Shown here piece after piece: positions 1 to 6,842 of a stretch of 10,836 nt of DNA. The notes under the pieces were generated by a model. That model saw only the letters and a list, made by a program, of their open reading frames with translations. It made no database searches and was not told the DNA's origin. How positions within the stretch are numbered: position 1 is the first letter of the stretch; the number at the start of each line of letters is the position of its first letter. The stretch is from Candidatus Hermodarchaeota archaeon (GTDB lineage: Archaea > Asgardarchaeota > Hermodarchaeia > Hermodarchaeales > Hermodarchaeaceae). Location: NCBI GenBank assembly GCA_016839995.1, contig JAEOTD010000075.1, positions 1 to 10,836 of the forward strand, written 5' to 3'. The position numbers were made by a program, and so were the translations under genes.

Positions 1-2
1 AC

Positions 3-251
3 GACCAAGAAAAACGTGGTGAGTTTGAAGCCCTCACACCTCTTGAAATTCTGGGAGAACTTAGAGTGATGATTGACGGATTAACCGGGTTATCTAACTG
101 TGTGTTCAGGACTAATCACGCATCGAATTATCTCCCCCTCCGTGGAGTATTATCTCGGGACCGTAAACGGTTTCTTGACACCATTGATTCAGTATTATCT
201 GATCCAAACGCAGCTGACCGATTACGTCCGGAGTATATTCGAGGGTTATAG
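3..251 (+). CDS. Radical SAM family protein, C-terminal fragment
   Basis: The frame is open from the first base to a TAG at 249-251, giving the last 82 residues of a protein whose start lies outside the window. The tail contains FRTNHASNYLPLRG followed by D-x-x-R-x-L-type helical sequence and ends RPEYIRGL. From memory, an 'FRxNHASNYLPLxGxLxRDK' tail followed by 'RPexlRGL' closes a group of radical SAM (Fe-S/SAM) oxidoreductases found in anaerobic bacteria and archaea. The CxxxCxxC cluster motif that would prove this lies upstream and cannot be seen, so the family call rests on the tail alone and the substrate is unknown. The downstream 59-residue gene begins 59 nt later on the same strand and may be cotranscribed. 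Confidence 0.6.
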   Translation, partial: DQEKRGEFEALTPLEILGELRVMIDGLTGLSNCVFRTNHASNYLPLRGVLSRDRKRFLDTIDSVLSDPNAADRLRPEYIRGL

Positions 252-310
252 GAAGGCTTAACTCACTGGTATTCTTTCTTACATTTGAAATCCCAGTGGG
301 TGGTTGAAAC

Positions 311-490
311 ATGAGCCTTGATCCAGATGATTTTGATCCACTTGCTCGTCGTGATCCCCAACCACGTCATCCTAAGGATCCTCGATATTCTGCGGATGCT
401 GAAATCCTAGCATTGCTGCGACAGCTGATAATTCGAGTTGAACGACTAGAAGAGGACATGCGCAAAGCCAAAGAAAAACTGAAATTATAG
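311..490 (+). CDS. Small hypothetical protein (59 aa) with charged helical tail
   Basis: An ATG at 311 opens a 59-residue frame ending TAG at 488-490. A GGTGG lies 5 nt upstream of the ATG and can serve as a ribosome binding site. The protein has two parts. Residues 1-27 are acidic then Pro/Arg/His-rich and probably disordered (DPDDFDPLARRDPQPRHP). Residues 28-59 form a predicted amphipathic helix with leucine/isoleucine heptad spacing (AEILALLRQLIIRVERLEED) and a lysine-rich end, suggesting a short coiled coil. I do not recognise a family. It follows the radical SAM gene on the same strand and converges on the M1 peptidase gene with a 12-bp gap. The helical heptads and RBS argue that it is real; a partner or regulatory role is only a guess. 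Confidence 0.55.
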   Translation: MSLDPDDFDPLARRDPQPRHPKDPRYSADAEILALLRQLIIRVERLEEDMRKAKEKLKL

Positions 491-502
491 GAATTCAGAG
501 AG

Positions 503-2452
503 CTACGAGGAACGGCGTTTACGGTAGATAACGACAGCTGCGATTATCACCGCAGCCCCTACAGCTCCACCGATGGCGAGGGGAATCGGTGAGCCAGGTG
601 CAAAGAAGAACATCACCTTATCATAATGATACTGACAAAGAAGTAACCGGTTCGGATCAAGCTCGAGTTGAAGTGGAAATGCAGAAACGAAAATAGTATG
701 CGTTGTGAGGGGTTGAGGGTTTATCCACACCCATAGTTCTATGATTTGTGCTCCGAAGTTGATTCTAATGGGTACTCGCAACCGTACAGTTGGAAGCTGA
801 TGTTGCTGGATTTGGAAATTGATTGACCATCCTGACGCATTGGCCTGAATGGAATAGGCACCAATACTAAGAGTCACGACACCATTGTTATGTACCCATC
901 GATCAAAGAACCAGTCCAACGATTCACTCGTCGCCTCCTCGAATAATTCTTGGAGAGAATGGGTTCGAAGATTCTGATGGATAGCTTCAGCATAGATGTA
1001 ATTCCATGCATCATAGAAGGTTTGGTTTCCTAGCTGATGACGCAGCATATCATAGACGAGAGCTGCTTTCGCATACACAATACGTCCATAAGCATACCAA
1101 TCACTGGTTTGCCAGTAATCCATCGATTTATTGAGAATCTTATCGCCTTCTGCTTCAACATACTGCCAATAACGATTCAAATCAACCTGGCGATATTGTG
1201 CCCGTGTTTCTGAACCATAGACGTATTCTACCCAGGCATATTCAGTGAAGGAAGCAAACCCCTCGTCAATCCAAGGTTCTGCATAACTATCGGTTCCCAC
1301 GGTGAATGGAATCCATTCATGACCAATCTCATGAGCAGTCACATAGGCGAGCGAAGAAATGCCACTGGGATTCGGGTAAAGAGGGAGCCCGATCATGACT
1401 AGTTGGGGATATTCCATTCCTCCAGCCCAGATATCAGCTTCGACAATAGCTAAACTTTCCCAGGGATACGGACCAAATAACGCTCCAAAGATTTCAAGGC
1501 ACTGCTCAGCCACTTCCAGAACACGAGCTCCGCCCGAACTGTGTGCTGCTACAAAATAACTAGTCACATTCACACCTTGGGCAAGAATGCTGTCGGTTTC
1601 AAAGTCAGGGCTCGCACACCAAGTGAAGTCCCGAACTGGACCTGTCAGGAAATGCCAATCCTGGGTGCTCGTTCCTGGAATAACTGCTTGCAGTTCACCA
1701 GTCGCTGCGATGATATAATCATCAGGAACGGTAATCGTCACATTATAGGTGGCCACATCACTGTAGAAACTTTCACCCATGTGGGAGTATGGCTTCGTAT
1801 CCCATCCACGATCATCATAGACAGCAACAATAGGATGCCAATTCCCCAAATTATATCCTAAAAATTCGAATGGATCCGTGCGATTAAACCATCCAAACCG
1901 ATCCTGACTGTACGGAACCTCAACCTGCCAGTCAAGTGTTAGGGTCACAATTCCACCGGGTGATAAGAGTCCTGGACCGAAACCACCCACCAAGTCTACT
2001 TCTAAGATTGTATCATCAATCCCACTGATTGTATAGTCAAGTTGTTGACTGCTATACAAGACAGCGAAGATCTCCATCCTCCCGTCTGGTAGAAAGGCGT
2101 TGGGATACAAATGGAAGTAGAGCTCAGAAAAAGCGACATCTGCGTGATTCACATACGTGATGTTTGTTTGCCCGGTGACGATATGATTCGTATCCTGCAA
2201 AGAGGCAGTTATCGTGTAGTTGGTTATGGGGGAAGGTGCACTCATTGGGGCACGCTGAGTAATAATCGATTTAGATGAATGTGTGTTTCCTGAATCCAAC
2301 GAAGACTGTTGAGGGGATGTCACAATTGCCTGATTTGCGATATTACCTGATTTGAAAGTGGGTGCAATCAAAGGAAAGATGAGAGGAAAAAACACTGTAC
2401 AAAGAACACCAATAACCAGTAGATTTCGAAGCCGCAACGTCATGAGTCTCAA
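503..2452 (-). CDS. Membrane-anchored M1 family zinc metallopeptidase
   Basis: This is a 649-residue M1 (gluzincin) aminopeptidase-like protein. The zinc site is complete: HEIGH at residues 374-378 and the third ligand E397 in WIDEGF, exactly 18 residues after the second His (HExxH-x18-E). GGMEY at 344-348 takes the place of the GxMEN exopeptidase motif, and Y460 (VYAKAAL) is a candidate for the catalytic tyrosine. Residues 10-32 are a hydrophobic signal peptide or anchor, and residues about 622-643 form a transmembrane helix followed by KRRSS, so the catalytic part should face outside with a short cytoplasmic tail. Seven N-x-S/T sequons fit a glycosylated surface protein. It probably trims peptides outside the cell. 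The start is TTG, supported by GAGGTG 7 nt upstream; the first ATG (2443) would be 16 nt from that site. It lies just downstream of the iron-operon terminator, so it is probably a separate transcript. Length is shorter than classic four-domain M1 enzymes (about 850-900 aa). Confidence 0.9.
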   Translation of the reverse strand: MRLMTLRLRNLLVIGVLCTVFFPLIFPLIAPTFKSGNIANQAIVTSPQQSSLDSGNTHSSKSIITQRAPMSAPSPITNYTITASLQDTNHIVTGQTNITYVNHADVAFSELYFHLYPNAFLPDGRMEIFAVLYSSQQLDYTISGIDDTILEVDLVGGFGPGLLSPGGIVTLTLDWQVEVPYSQDRFGWFNRTDPFEFLGYNLGNWHPIVAVYDDRGWDTKPYSHMGESFYSDVATYNVTITVPDDYIIAATGELQAVIPGTSTQDWHFLTGPVRDFTWCASPDFETDSILAQGVNVTSYFVAAHSSGGARVLEVAEQCLEIFGALFGPYPWESLAIVEADIWAGGMEYPQLVMIGLPLYPNPSGISSLAYVTAHEIGHEWIPFTVGTDSYAEPWIDEGFASFTEYAWVEYVYGSETRAQYRQVDLNRYWQYVEAEGDKILNKSMDYWQTSDWYAYGRIVYAKAALVYDMLRHQLGNQTFYDAWNYIYAEAIHQNLRTHSLQELFEEATSESLDWFFDRWVHNNGVVTLSIGAYSIQANASGWSINFQIQQHQLPTVRLRVPIRINFGAQIIELWVWINPQPLTTHTIFVSAFPLQLELDPNRLLLCQYHYDKVMFFFAPGSPIPLAIGGAVGAAVIIAAVVIYRKRRSS

Positions 2453-2459
2453 CTCTTAT

Positions 2460-2465
2460 CACCTC
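2460..2465 (-). promoter_or_regulatory. Shine-Dalgarno site deciding the TTG start of the M1 peptidase
   Basis: On the minus strand GAGGTG (continuing GAGGTGAT) lies 7 nt before TTG 2452, matching the GGTGA-type sites before the genes at 6899 and 7399 (spacings 7 and 6). The nearest ATG, three codons in, would have a 16-nt spacing. Confidence 0.6.
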
Positions 2466-2469
2466 TATT

Positions 2470-2515
2470 AAAAATGAAAACAAAAAGTATTCGAAGGGTG
2501 CAAAACACCCTTCGA
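2470..2515 (-). terminator. Hairpin plus T-tract terminator of the dtxR-feoB-zinc-ribbon unit
   Basis: TCGAAGGGTG (2491-2500) and CACCCTTCGA (2506-2515) form a perfect 10-bp stem with a 5-nt loop. Read on the minus strand, the stem is followed by three T-runs (2487-2482, 2480-2477 and 2474-2471). It begins 45 nt after the stop codon of the zinc-ribbon gene and finishes just before the SD of the M1 gene. The T-runs lie only on the minus-strand side, which fixes the direction. Confidence 0.7.
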
Positions 2516-2559
2516 GTAAGGAAAAATCTCTCTTTAATCGAGAGTGCGCAATGTAAAAA

Positions 2560-2709
2560 TCAGGCTTCTTCCGGTACGGCTGGGAACTCATACCCGCAGC
2601 TTGGGCAGGCTATGGCACCGCATGCACGGGCCATCATGCAGCCAGCGCATCCAGTTGCTTGAGCTTTTTCAAAGGTTGTGCCGCACATTGGACATCGGTA
2701 ATTCGTCAT
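2560..2709 (-). CDS. Seven-cysteine zinc-ribbon microprotein next to FeoB
   Basis: A 49-residue protein with CPMCG (C6, C9), GCAGC (C21, C24), C30, and CPSCGYEF (C35, C38). The outer CPxCG knuckles look like a rubredoxin/zinc-ribbon metal site, while C21, C24 and C30 are extra. From memory, short proteins with the pattern CPxCG...C.GC....C....CPNCGYE commonly sit beside feoA/feoB in anaerobic bacteria and archaea; their role is not established, but metal sensing or delivery to FeoB is plausible. The start ATG at 2709 has GGAGG 9 nt upstream. It follows feoB after 62 nt on the same strand and is followed by a hairpin terminator, so it is probably the last gene of the iron operon. The cysteine pattern makes it a real gene despite its small size. 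Confidence 0.8.
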   Translation of the reverse strand: MTNYRCPMCGTTFEKAQATGCAGCMMARACGAIACPSCGYEFPAVPEEA

Positions 2710-2771
2710 GATGTTGTTCCTCCGTTGTTGGTTTCTTGTGTTCTTCTACGAATATTTCACCTTTTTAGGGT

Positions 2772-4985
2772 TTATGGAAATCCCAGACCCAAGAGCATCC
2801 AGTTCACGATTCCGCCAACGAGAAAGGCAAGAGTGATTGTTGAAAAGGCAAGGATAAGTGTATATTTCCAGCGATACTCACGCACAAGCACCGCAACAGT
2901 GGCAATACAAGGAATGTATAGTGTGGTCACAAGTGCAAAGACAAACATTTGACGTGCCGTCATGAACAGGTTAATTGGGCCATTAGCTAAGATGACCAGG
3001 AGTTCGACTGTGAGTTCTTTCCGAAGAATCCCGTAGATTAAGGCCGCAGCGGTTTCAGGGGGAAGGCCCAGCCATCCGACAACCAGAGGCGCAGCCAAAA
3101 TACTGACTATGTGTAGGTAAGAGAAGTCGGGTGTTGGGAAGTAGAGAAGCAATCCTAGGATGGCCCCTCCAATGATTATTAGGGGTAGAGCAATGTACAC
3201 GAACTCACGGAACCTGAGCCATGTCTTTTTCAAGGTTGGCCTTAATCTGGGTGCTCGCAGGGGTGGAATCTCCATGACGAGACCATGAGACGCGCCGGGA
3301 AGCGTATGTTGAAGCAAGGCTCCAAGCCCAATGATAATTGCGAAGACAATGCCGAGGATAATGAATGCAAGAAAGATGGATGCATATAAACCGACGGTTC
3401 CGAGGATTACAGCAAGTTGAGCGGAACATGGAACGAGGACGACAAGGAGCCCAGCGATGATCCGTTCACGTCGAGTGTTTAGGATTCGGGTTCCAAGAAC
3501 CGCAGGTACGTTGCATCCCATACCAGTGAGGAGTGGAATGATTGCACGGCCATGGAGTCCGAGGCGATGCATAAAGGCGTCCAATAAGAAAGCAATCCGG
3601 GCAAGATATCCTGTATCTTCGAGGACAGAGAGAATTATGTAGAATGTGGCGACGAAAGGTACAGCAATAAAGAGCCAGCCTTGAATTCCAAGTACAAGGC
3701 CATAAAAAAGGATAATCTGGACGATTGGAGATGGGATAAAGGTGGTGATGAGGTAGTCGGCGGTTGGATTGATGAAGGCCTCCCAGAACTCACCAACAGT
3801 TGCTTCGAAAATCGCACCCACTGCAAATATGAGAAGAAGTGATCCAATGAGAATCAATGCTGCAATGGGTAAACCAGCGAGGCGATGGGTTAGAACGGCT
3901 GAGATTTTTTCTGTAAGTGGTACTCGTTTCCCTTTACCATGTTGAACTTGTTCAGTAATGTATACAGCATATTGTTGCCGTTTTTCTCCAAGGATTGAAA
4001 CGATATCACCATCAAATTCTTGTTCGATGTCCTTGCGTATTTTGCTAACGATCTTTACTGCATCTTCTGATTCCTGACTACTTTCAACACATTGAGCACA
4101 CTGAGCATATTCTTCCAGTAATTGTAGTGCAACAATGCGTAAAGGCAGATTCATTGGACATAGCTGCATCTTTGCTAGTCGGCGTTCTAATGTACGAAGT
4201 TTAGCTTCGATTCCATCTGGGAAAAGCATTCGTCGGGGTTTTTGTTGGACGCCTTCAATGGCACCAGTTTTTGCAGCTGTTCGTAAAAGGAGCTTTAAAT
4301 TCGTTCCGTGGACTGCTACTGTGGGAATCACGGGAACACCTAGAAGTGCTTCAAGTTTCTTTGCATCAATTTCGATGCCCATTCGCCGGGCGAGATCCAC
4401 TTGGTTGAGACAGACAACCATGGGAATGTTGAATTCCAACAAGGCGGTCGTGAGGAGCAGGTTACGAGGAAGATTTGTTGCATCAACAACATTGACGATT
4501 ACATCAGGAGTATCCTGTTGTAAATACCGAAGGGTTACTTTCTCATCTTCTGTTGAGGGACTGATGATTGTATAGGATCCAGGTAAATCTATGATGTCCA
4601 GTCGAACTCCTTCCTCCTCGTCGAAGTAATCGATTTTCGACCTCTTTGACCATCTTTGAAAGCGTCGACCAAACCTTTCTCTCCGTCGCCTTCGTCGGAC
4701 TGGCATCTCTTCTTCAGGTGGTCTTTCACCGGATTGGGATTCCCAGTCTTTAATTCCTGGGTGCCATCGAGGTGAATATACATCATGACGAGAAAGGTAC
4801 ACTTTCCCTTCGAGGATTTCTACGGTTGTTCCGGGATAATTTGAGACAATGGCCCCAAGACCAGTCCATTGATTGAAAATAACACTCTTCCCAACATTGG
4901 GTTGACCGACTAAAGCAATACGAAGGCGGTCTTTCTTTTTGAGGTGCCTTACACGCTGACGTTTGCCTTTCCCTTGTCCCTTCAG
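2772..4985 (-). CDS. feoB: Ferrous iron transporter FeoB (noncanonical start, enlarged G domain)
   Basis: FeoB moves Fe2+ across the cytoplasmic membrane using an N-terminal GTPase domain. Numbering from CTG 4985 (737 aa): basic tail 1-22, P-loop GQPNVGKS 27-34, G2 region NYPGTTVE 49-56, G3 DLPGSY 133-138, G4 NQVD 195-198. A hydrophobic membrane domain follows from about 365, with DTGYLAR, GMGCNVP (about 488) and the two gate segments VPCSAQ (519-521 PCS) and IPCIAT (P692, C693). Two oddities stand out. No ATG, GTG or TTG occurs in frame between the TGA at 4991-4989 and the P-loop; the first usable one, GTG 4802, would delete the P-loop and G2. CTG 4985 has GGAG 10 nt upstream and is my choice, though a 1-base error or ATG-to-AAG change at 4982 is possible. 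Second, about 60 extra residues, including RRRRRR and a further Arg/Lys run, separate G2 and G3. It starts 21 nt after dtxR, in the same operon. Confidence 0.88.
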   Translation of the reverse strand: MKGQGKGKRQRVRHLKKKDRLRIALVGQPNVGKSVIFNQWTGLGAIVSNYPGTTVEILEGKVYLSRHDVYSPRWHPGIKDWESQSGERPPEEEMPVRRRRRRERFGRRFQRWSKRSKIDYFDEEEGVRLDIIDLPGSYTIISPSTEDEKVTLRYLQQDTPDVIVNVVDATNLPRNLLLTTALLEFNIPMVVCLNQVDLARRMGIEIDAKKLEALLGVPVIPTVAVHGTNLKLLLRTAAKTGAIEGVQQKPRRMLFPDGIEAKLRTLERRLAKMQLCPMNLPLRIVALQLLEEYAQCAQCVESSQESEDAVKIVSKIRKDIEQEFDGDIVSILGEKRQQYAVYITEQVQHGKGKRVPLTEKISAVLTHRLAGLPIAALILIGSLLLIFAVGAIFEATVGEFWEAFINPTADYLITTFIPSPIVQIILFYGLVLGIQGWLFIAVPFVATFYIILSVLEDTGYLARIAFLLDAFMHRLGLHGRAIIPLLTGMGCNVPAVLGTRILNTRRERIIAGLLVVLVPCSAQLAVILGTVGLYASIFLAFIILGIVFAIIIGLGALLQHTLPGASHGLVMEIPPLRAPRLRPTLKKTWLRFREFVYIALPLIIIGGAILGLLLYFPTPDFSYLHIVSILAAPLVVGWLGLPPETAAALIYGILRKELTVELLVILANGPINLFMTARQMFVFALVTTLYIPCIATVAVLVREYRWKYTLILAFSTITLAFLVGGIVNWMLLGLGFP

Positions 4986-5006
4986 ACTTCACCCTCTCCA
5001 ATGAGT

Positions 5007-5750
5007 TTATTCTGCTACTTCTCGGTGAACACGGACCCGTTTAGCCAGCTTTGCACTTAATGCAAAATGAGCTGTTCCCACCTCAATAAGGAGTGTATCA
5101 CCAACTGGAGATATCTGTACAATGCGAACGGTTTCCCCTGGAAGCATTCCCATCGAAGACATCATTCGCAGTAAGTCAACATTCTCATCGCTAATACAAT
5201 CAATGATGGCCGTTTCGCCTTGTTCGAGATCCACTAGTGTCAATTCTGGCAAAGGAGTCACAGTACCATCCGAATCTGGAATGGGATTTCCATGTGGACA
5301 AGTGACAGGTTCTTCCAGCTTTTCCAGAACTTTGTTGCATAATTCGGGAGAAAGCATATGTTCCCATTTACAGGCAACATCATGAGCCTCTTCCCAGCTA
5401 ACTCCCAATAAGTCAACCAGTAGTCGTTCAGCGATCCGGTGGCGTCGTAGCACATCTAAGGCCAATTTCCGTCCTTTTGTGGTTAAGCGGACTCCTTTGC
5501 TTTTTTCATACTTCAGATACTTTTTTTCTGCCAGTTTCTGGACCATTTGCGTCACACTTGCCGGTTTTACATGTAGTACTTCAGCAAGTTCTCCTGTCTT
5601 CGCATATTCCTTATCATTCTGAAGGAGACGAAAAATGGCTTCAAGATATTCTTCAATGTTAGCACTGGGAATATCATATTTCGAAGTCCGAGAGGTTGGT
5701 TTACGCTCTTCTTTGTTGACTTCTGGTTGGGTTTGGGATGCAGGAGTCAT
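5007..5750 (-). CDS. DtxR/MntR-family metal-dependent repressor with FeoA-like C-terminal domain
   Basis: A 247-residue iron- or manganese-dependent repressor. Residues 1-27 are a polar tail. Residues 28-100 are the winged helix (NIEEYLEAIFRL, then KPASVTQMVQKLAEKKYL as recognition region). Residues 101-155 are the dimerisation and metal-binding domain ending in the hallmark CPHGNPIP. Residues 167-242 are an SH3-like FeoA domain with MGMLPGETVRI. Visible ligand candidates by alignment to DtxR are H104, E108, H123, C127, E130 and H131. E34 falls where DtxR has Met10 and B. subtilis MntR has Asp8, so the site is mixed (acidic as in MntR, Cys as in DtxR). Iron is favoured because feoB follows 21 nt downstream. 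The ATG at 5750 has no SD, and a TATA box sits 26 nt upstream, which fits a leaderless mRNA. A palindromic operator overlaps that box, so autorepression is likely. Confidence 0.9.
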   Translation of the reverse strand: MTPASQTQPEVNKEERKPTSRTSKYDIPSANIEEYLEAIFRLLQNDKEYAKTGELAEVLHVKPASVTQMVQKLAEKKYLKYEKSKGVRLTTKGRKLALDVLRRHRIAERLLVDLLGVSWEEAHDVACKWEHMLSPELCNKVLEKLEEPVTCPHGNPIPDSDGTVTPLPELTLVDLEQGETAIIDCISDENVDLLRMMSSMGMLPGETVRIVQISPVGDTLLIEVGTAHFALSAKLAKRVRVHREVAE

Positions 5751-5757
5751 GATTCAA

Positions 5758-5775
5758 ATTTAGGTGTGCCTAAAT
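5758..5775. promoter_or_regulatory. DtxR-type operator palindrome
   Basis: ATTTAGG-TGTG-CCTAAAT is a perfect 7-bp inverted repeat around a 4-nt centre, 7 bp upstream of the dtxR ATG. TTAGG...CCTAA half sites are the hallmark of DtxR/IdeR/SirR operators. It overlaps the TATA box at 5772-5780, so bound repressor would block TBP. It most likely lets the regulator shut off its own operon, including feoB, when metal is plentiful. Confidence 0.75.
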
Positions 5776-5780
5776 ATAAG
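5772..5780 (-). promoter_or_regulatory. TATA box of the dtxR-feoB operon
   Basis: Minus strand CTTATATTT, preceded by an A/G-rich BRE-like AAAGA. Its centre lies 26 nt from the A of the dtxR ATG, the usual archaeal TATA-to-start distance, so transcription would begin at or next to the start codon. This agrees with the lack of an SD before dtxR. Confidence 0.6.
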
Positions 5781-5813
5781 TCTTTACTTCGCTTCAGTTT
5801 CACTAAACATAGC

Positions 5814-6725
5814 CTACAGTAAGCCTAACACCTGGGCACACATTAGAAAATACAAAACCTGAGACTTGACCCCACCCCATCTCTCCGCGACTGCCTCAAC
5901 GTCAACCCGTTTCGCTGGATTTCCATTCAAGTATAATTGAGAGATGATTTGGCGAATACCCAAGTCATCTGCAGGAAATACTTCCAACCGGCGCAAACCA
6001 GTGAGCACCGCAAGCTCTGCCGTCCATAATCCAATCCCCCGAAGGGCATCGAGGCGCTCAATGACCTTTGACGTATCTAATTGCGCCAGTCCATCTAATT
6101 GAAGTGACCCAGAAGAAAGAGCCTCAAAAAGCCCCATCAAGTAGGGAACCTTAAATCCCAACTTACAAGCCCGCAAATCTGAATCAGAGAGGGCTCTTAA
6201 AATCTGAAGTGTTGGAAATCCATACAACTGCTCTTCACCGATTAGACACTTTGACCCGTATTCCACAACAAGTCGTCGAGTGACTTGGTTTGCTGATCGG
6301 AAACTCACCTGTTGCTGGAGGATCGCTTTCACAATTGCTTCAAAGAAGGTGGGGTGGCTGAAAGGTCGAAGCCCTTGTAACGGTTTTGCGAGATGAGAAA
6401 TCACCGGATCCTTTTTGATTGCTCTGAGCACAGGTCGGGTATCAATATCCCAGCCTAAGAGCCATTCAACGGTGGATGTAATTGCACTATGATCGCCTCC
6501 AAATTTTGCGGGCCATTGAACTTGAAGACTCGGATGTGCTCCATGACGGAGTTGGACGACCCGAACTGGGATGAGTTCATTGTTTATTGGGATACAACGA
6601 GCAAACTCCCCAGGGCGTTTTTGCTCGGGAGTTGGTTGAACATCAGAGAATACCCAGCTATCAACAGTGGCATCTAAGTCGAAGGGTCTTTCAAGTTCAA
6701 CTTGGAAACCATGAATCTCCGACAT
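5814..6725 (-). CDS. AlkA-like HhH-GPD DNA glycosylase
   Basis: A 303-residue base-excision repair enzyme. Residues 1-90 match the position of the AlkA/OGG N-terminal beta domain, though with little clear sequence signal. The helical core carries AIVKAILQQQVSFRSA (about 130-145), close to the AlkA 'AIxGQQVSxxxA' helix. The helix-hairpin-helix LRGIGLWTAE lies at about 228-237, and the catalytic aspartate D254 in FPADDLGIRQ. The residue after the hairpin glycine is Leu-Trp (AlkA-like GIGxWTA), with no OGG1-type catalytic lysine, so alkylated-base removal (3-methyladenine class) is more likely than 8-oxoguanine cleavage; exact substrates are not shown by sequence. I chose ATG 6725, with GGTGG 4 nt upstream, over the TTG directly before it. 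It ends 63 bp from the dtxR ATG, same strand, so dtxR and its promoter lie downstream of this gene. A TATA-like element lies upstream. Confidence 0.85.
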   Translation of the reverse strand: MSEIHGFQVELERPFDLDATVDSWVFSDVQPTPEQKRPGEFARCIPINNELIPVRVVQLRHGAHPSLQVQWPAKFGGDHSAITSTVEWLLGWDIDTRPVLRAIKKDPVISHLAKPLQGLRPFSHPTFFEAIVKAILQQQVSFRSANQVTRRLVVEYGSKCLIGEEQLYGFPTLQILRALSDSDLRACKLGFKVPYLMGLFEALSSGSLQLDGLAQLDTSKVIERLDALRGIGLWTAELAVLTGLRRLEVFPADDLGIRQIISQLYLNGNPAKRVDVEAVAERWGGVKSQVLYFLMCAQVLGLL

Positions 6726-6756
6726 CAATCCACCATTTTCATCGATTGCCGTAGGA

Positions 6757-6767
6757 CATATTTTATT
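6757..6767 (-). promoter_or_regulatory. Candidate TATA box of the DNA glycosylase gene
   Basis: Minus strand AATAAAATATG, centred 37 nt upstream of ATG 6725. A start about 26 nt downstream would give a very short leader that just includes the GGTGG at 6734-6730. No other strong A/T element lies at a fitting distance. Confidence 0.4.
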
Positions 6768-6823
6768 CTATGCTTCTTCTCAGAGGAATATTCTCGATAG
6801 GCTAATAGACAGTTGATATTGTA

Positions 6824-6842
6824 TGTGGGACAACCGTCCACA
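6824..6842. promoter_or_regulatory. Imperfect inverted repeat in the divergent promoter region (possible operator)
   Basis: TGTGGGAC-AACC-GTCCACA pairs as two 7-bp arms with one unpaired G in the left arm. It lies 57 bp upstream of the winged-helix gene, just before a weak TATA-like CTTATCATA (6848-6856), in the 173-bp gap between divergent genes. It could be a binding site for that regulator; this is inferred from position and symmetry only. The rest of the gap shows only the glycosylase promoter candidate. Confidence 0.35.

Noticed and set aside
264..298. Inverted repeat CACTGG/CCAGTG between the radical SAM gene and the 59-residue gene.
   Set aside because: Only 6 bp (8 with a G-U) around a 23-nt loop and no T-tract after it; may be chance.
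1541..1861. A 106-codon open frame on the plus strand.
   Set aside because: Lies wholly antisense to the conserved M1 peptidase coding sequence, with no SD or recognisable motif.
4135..4575. A 146-codon open frame on the plus strand.
   Set aside because: Antisense to the FeoB GTPase domain, rich in Arg/Ser as expected for a shadow frame, no recognisable motif.
4783..5001. Open frame (72 codons, TTG start) over the FeoB P-loop region in another frame.
   Set aside because: It has an unusual Cys/Arg composition and overlaps the strand and region where the conserved FeoB GTPase motifs read in the neighbouring frame. It matters only as a possible upstream part if a 1-base indel exists.
6726..6728. 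TTG directly before the glycosylase ATG as the start.
   Set aside because: The GGTGG would be only 1 nt away from the TTG; the ATG at 6725 has better spacing.
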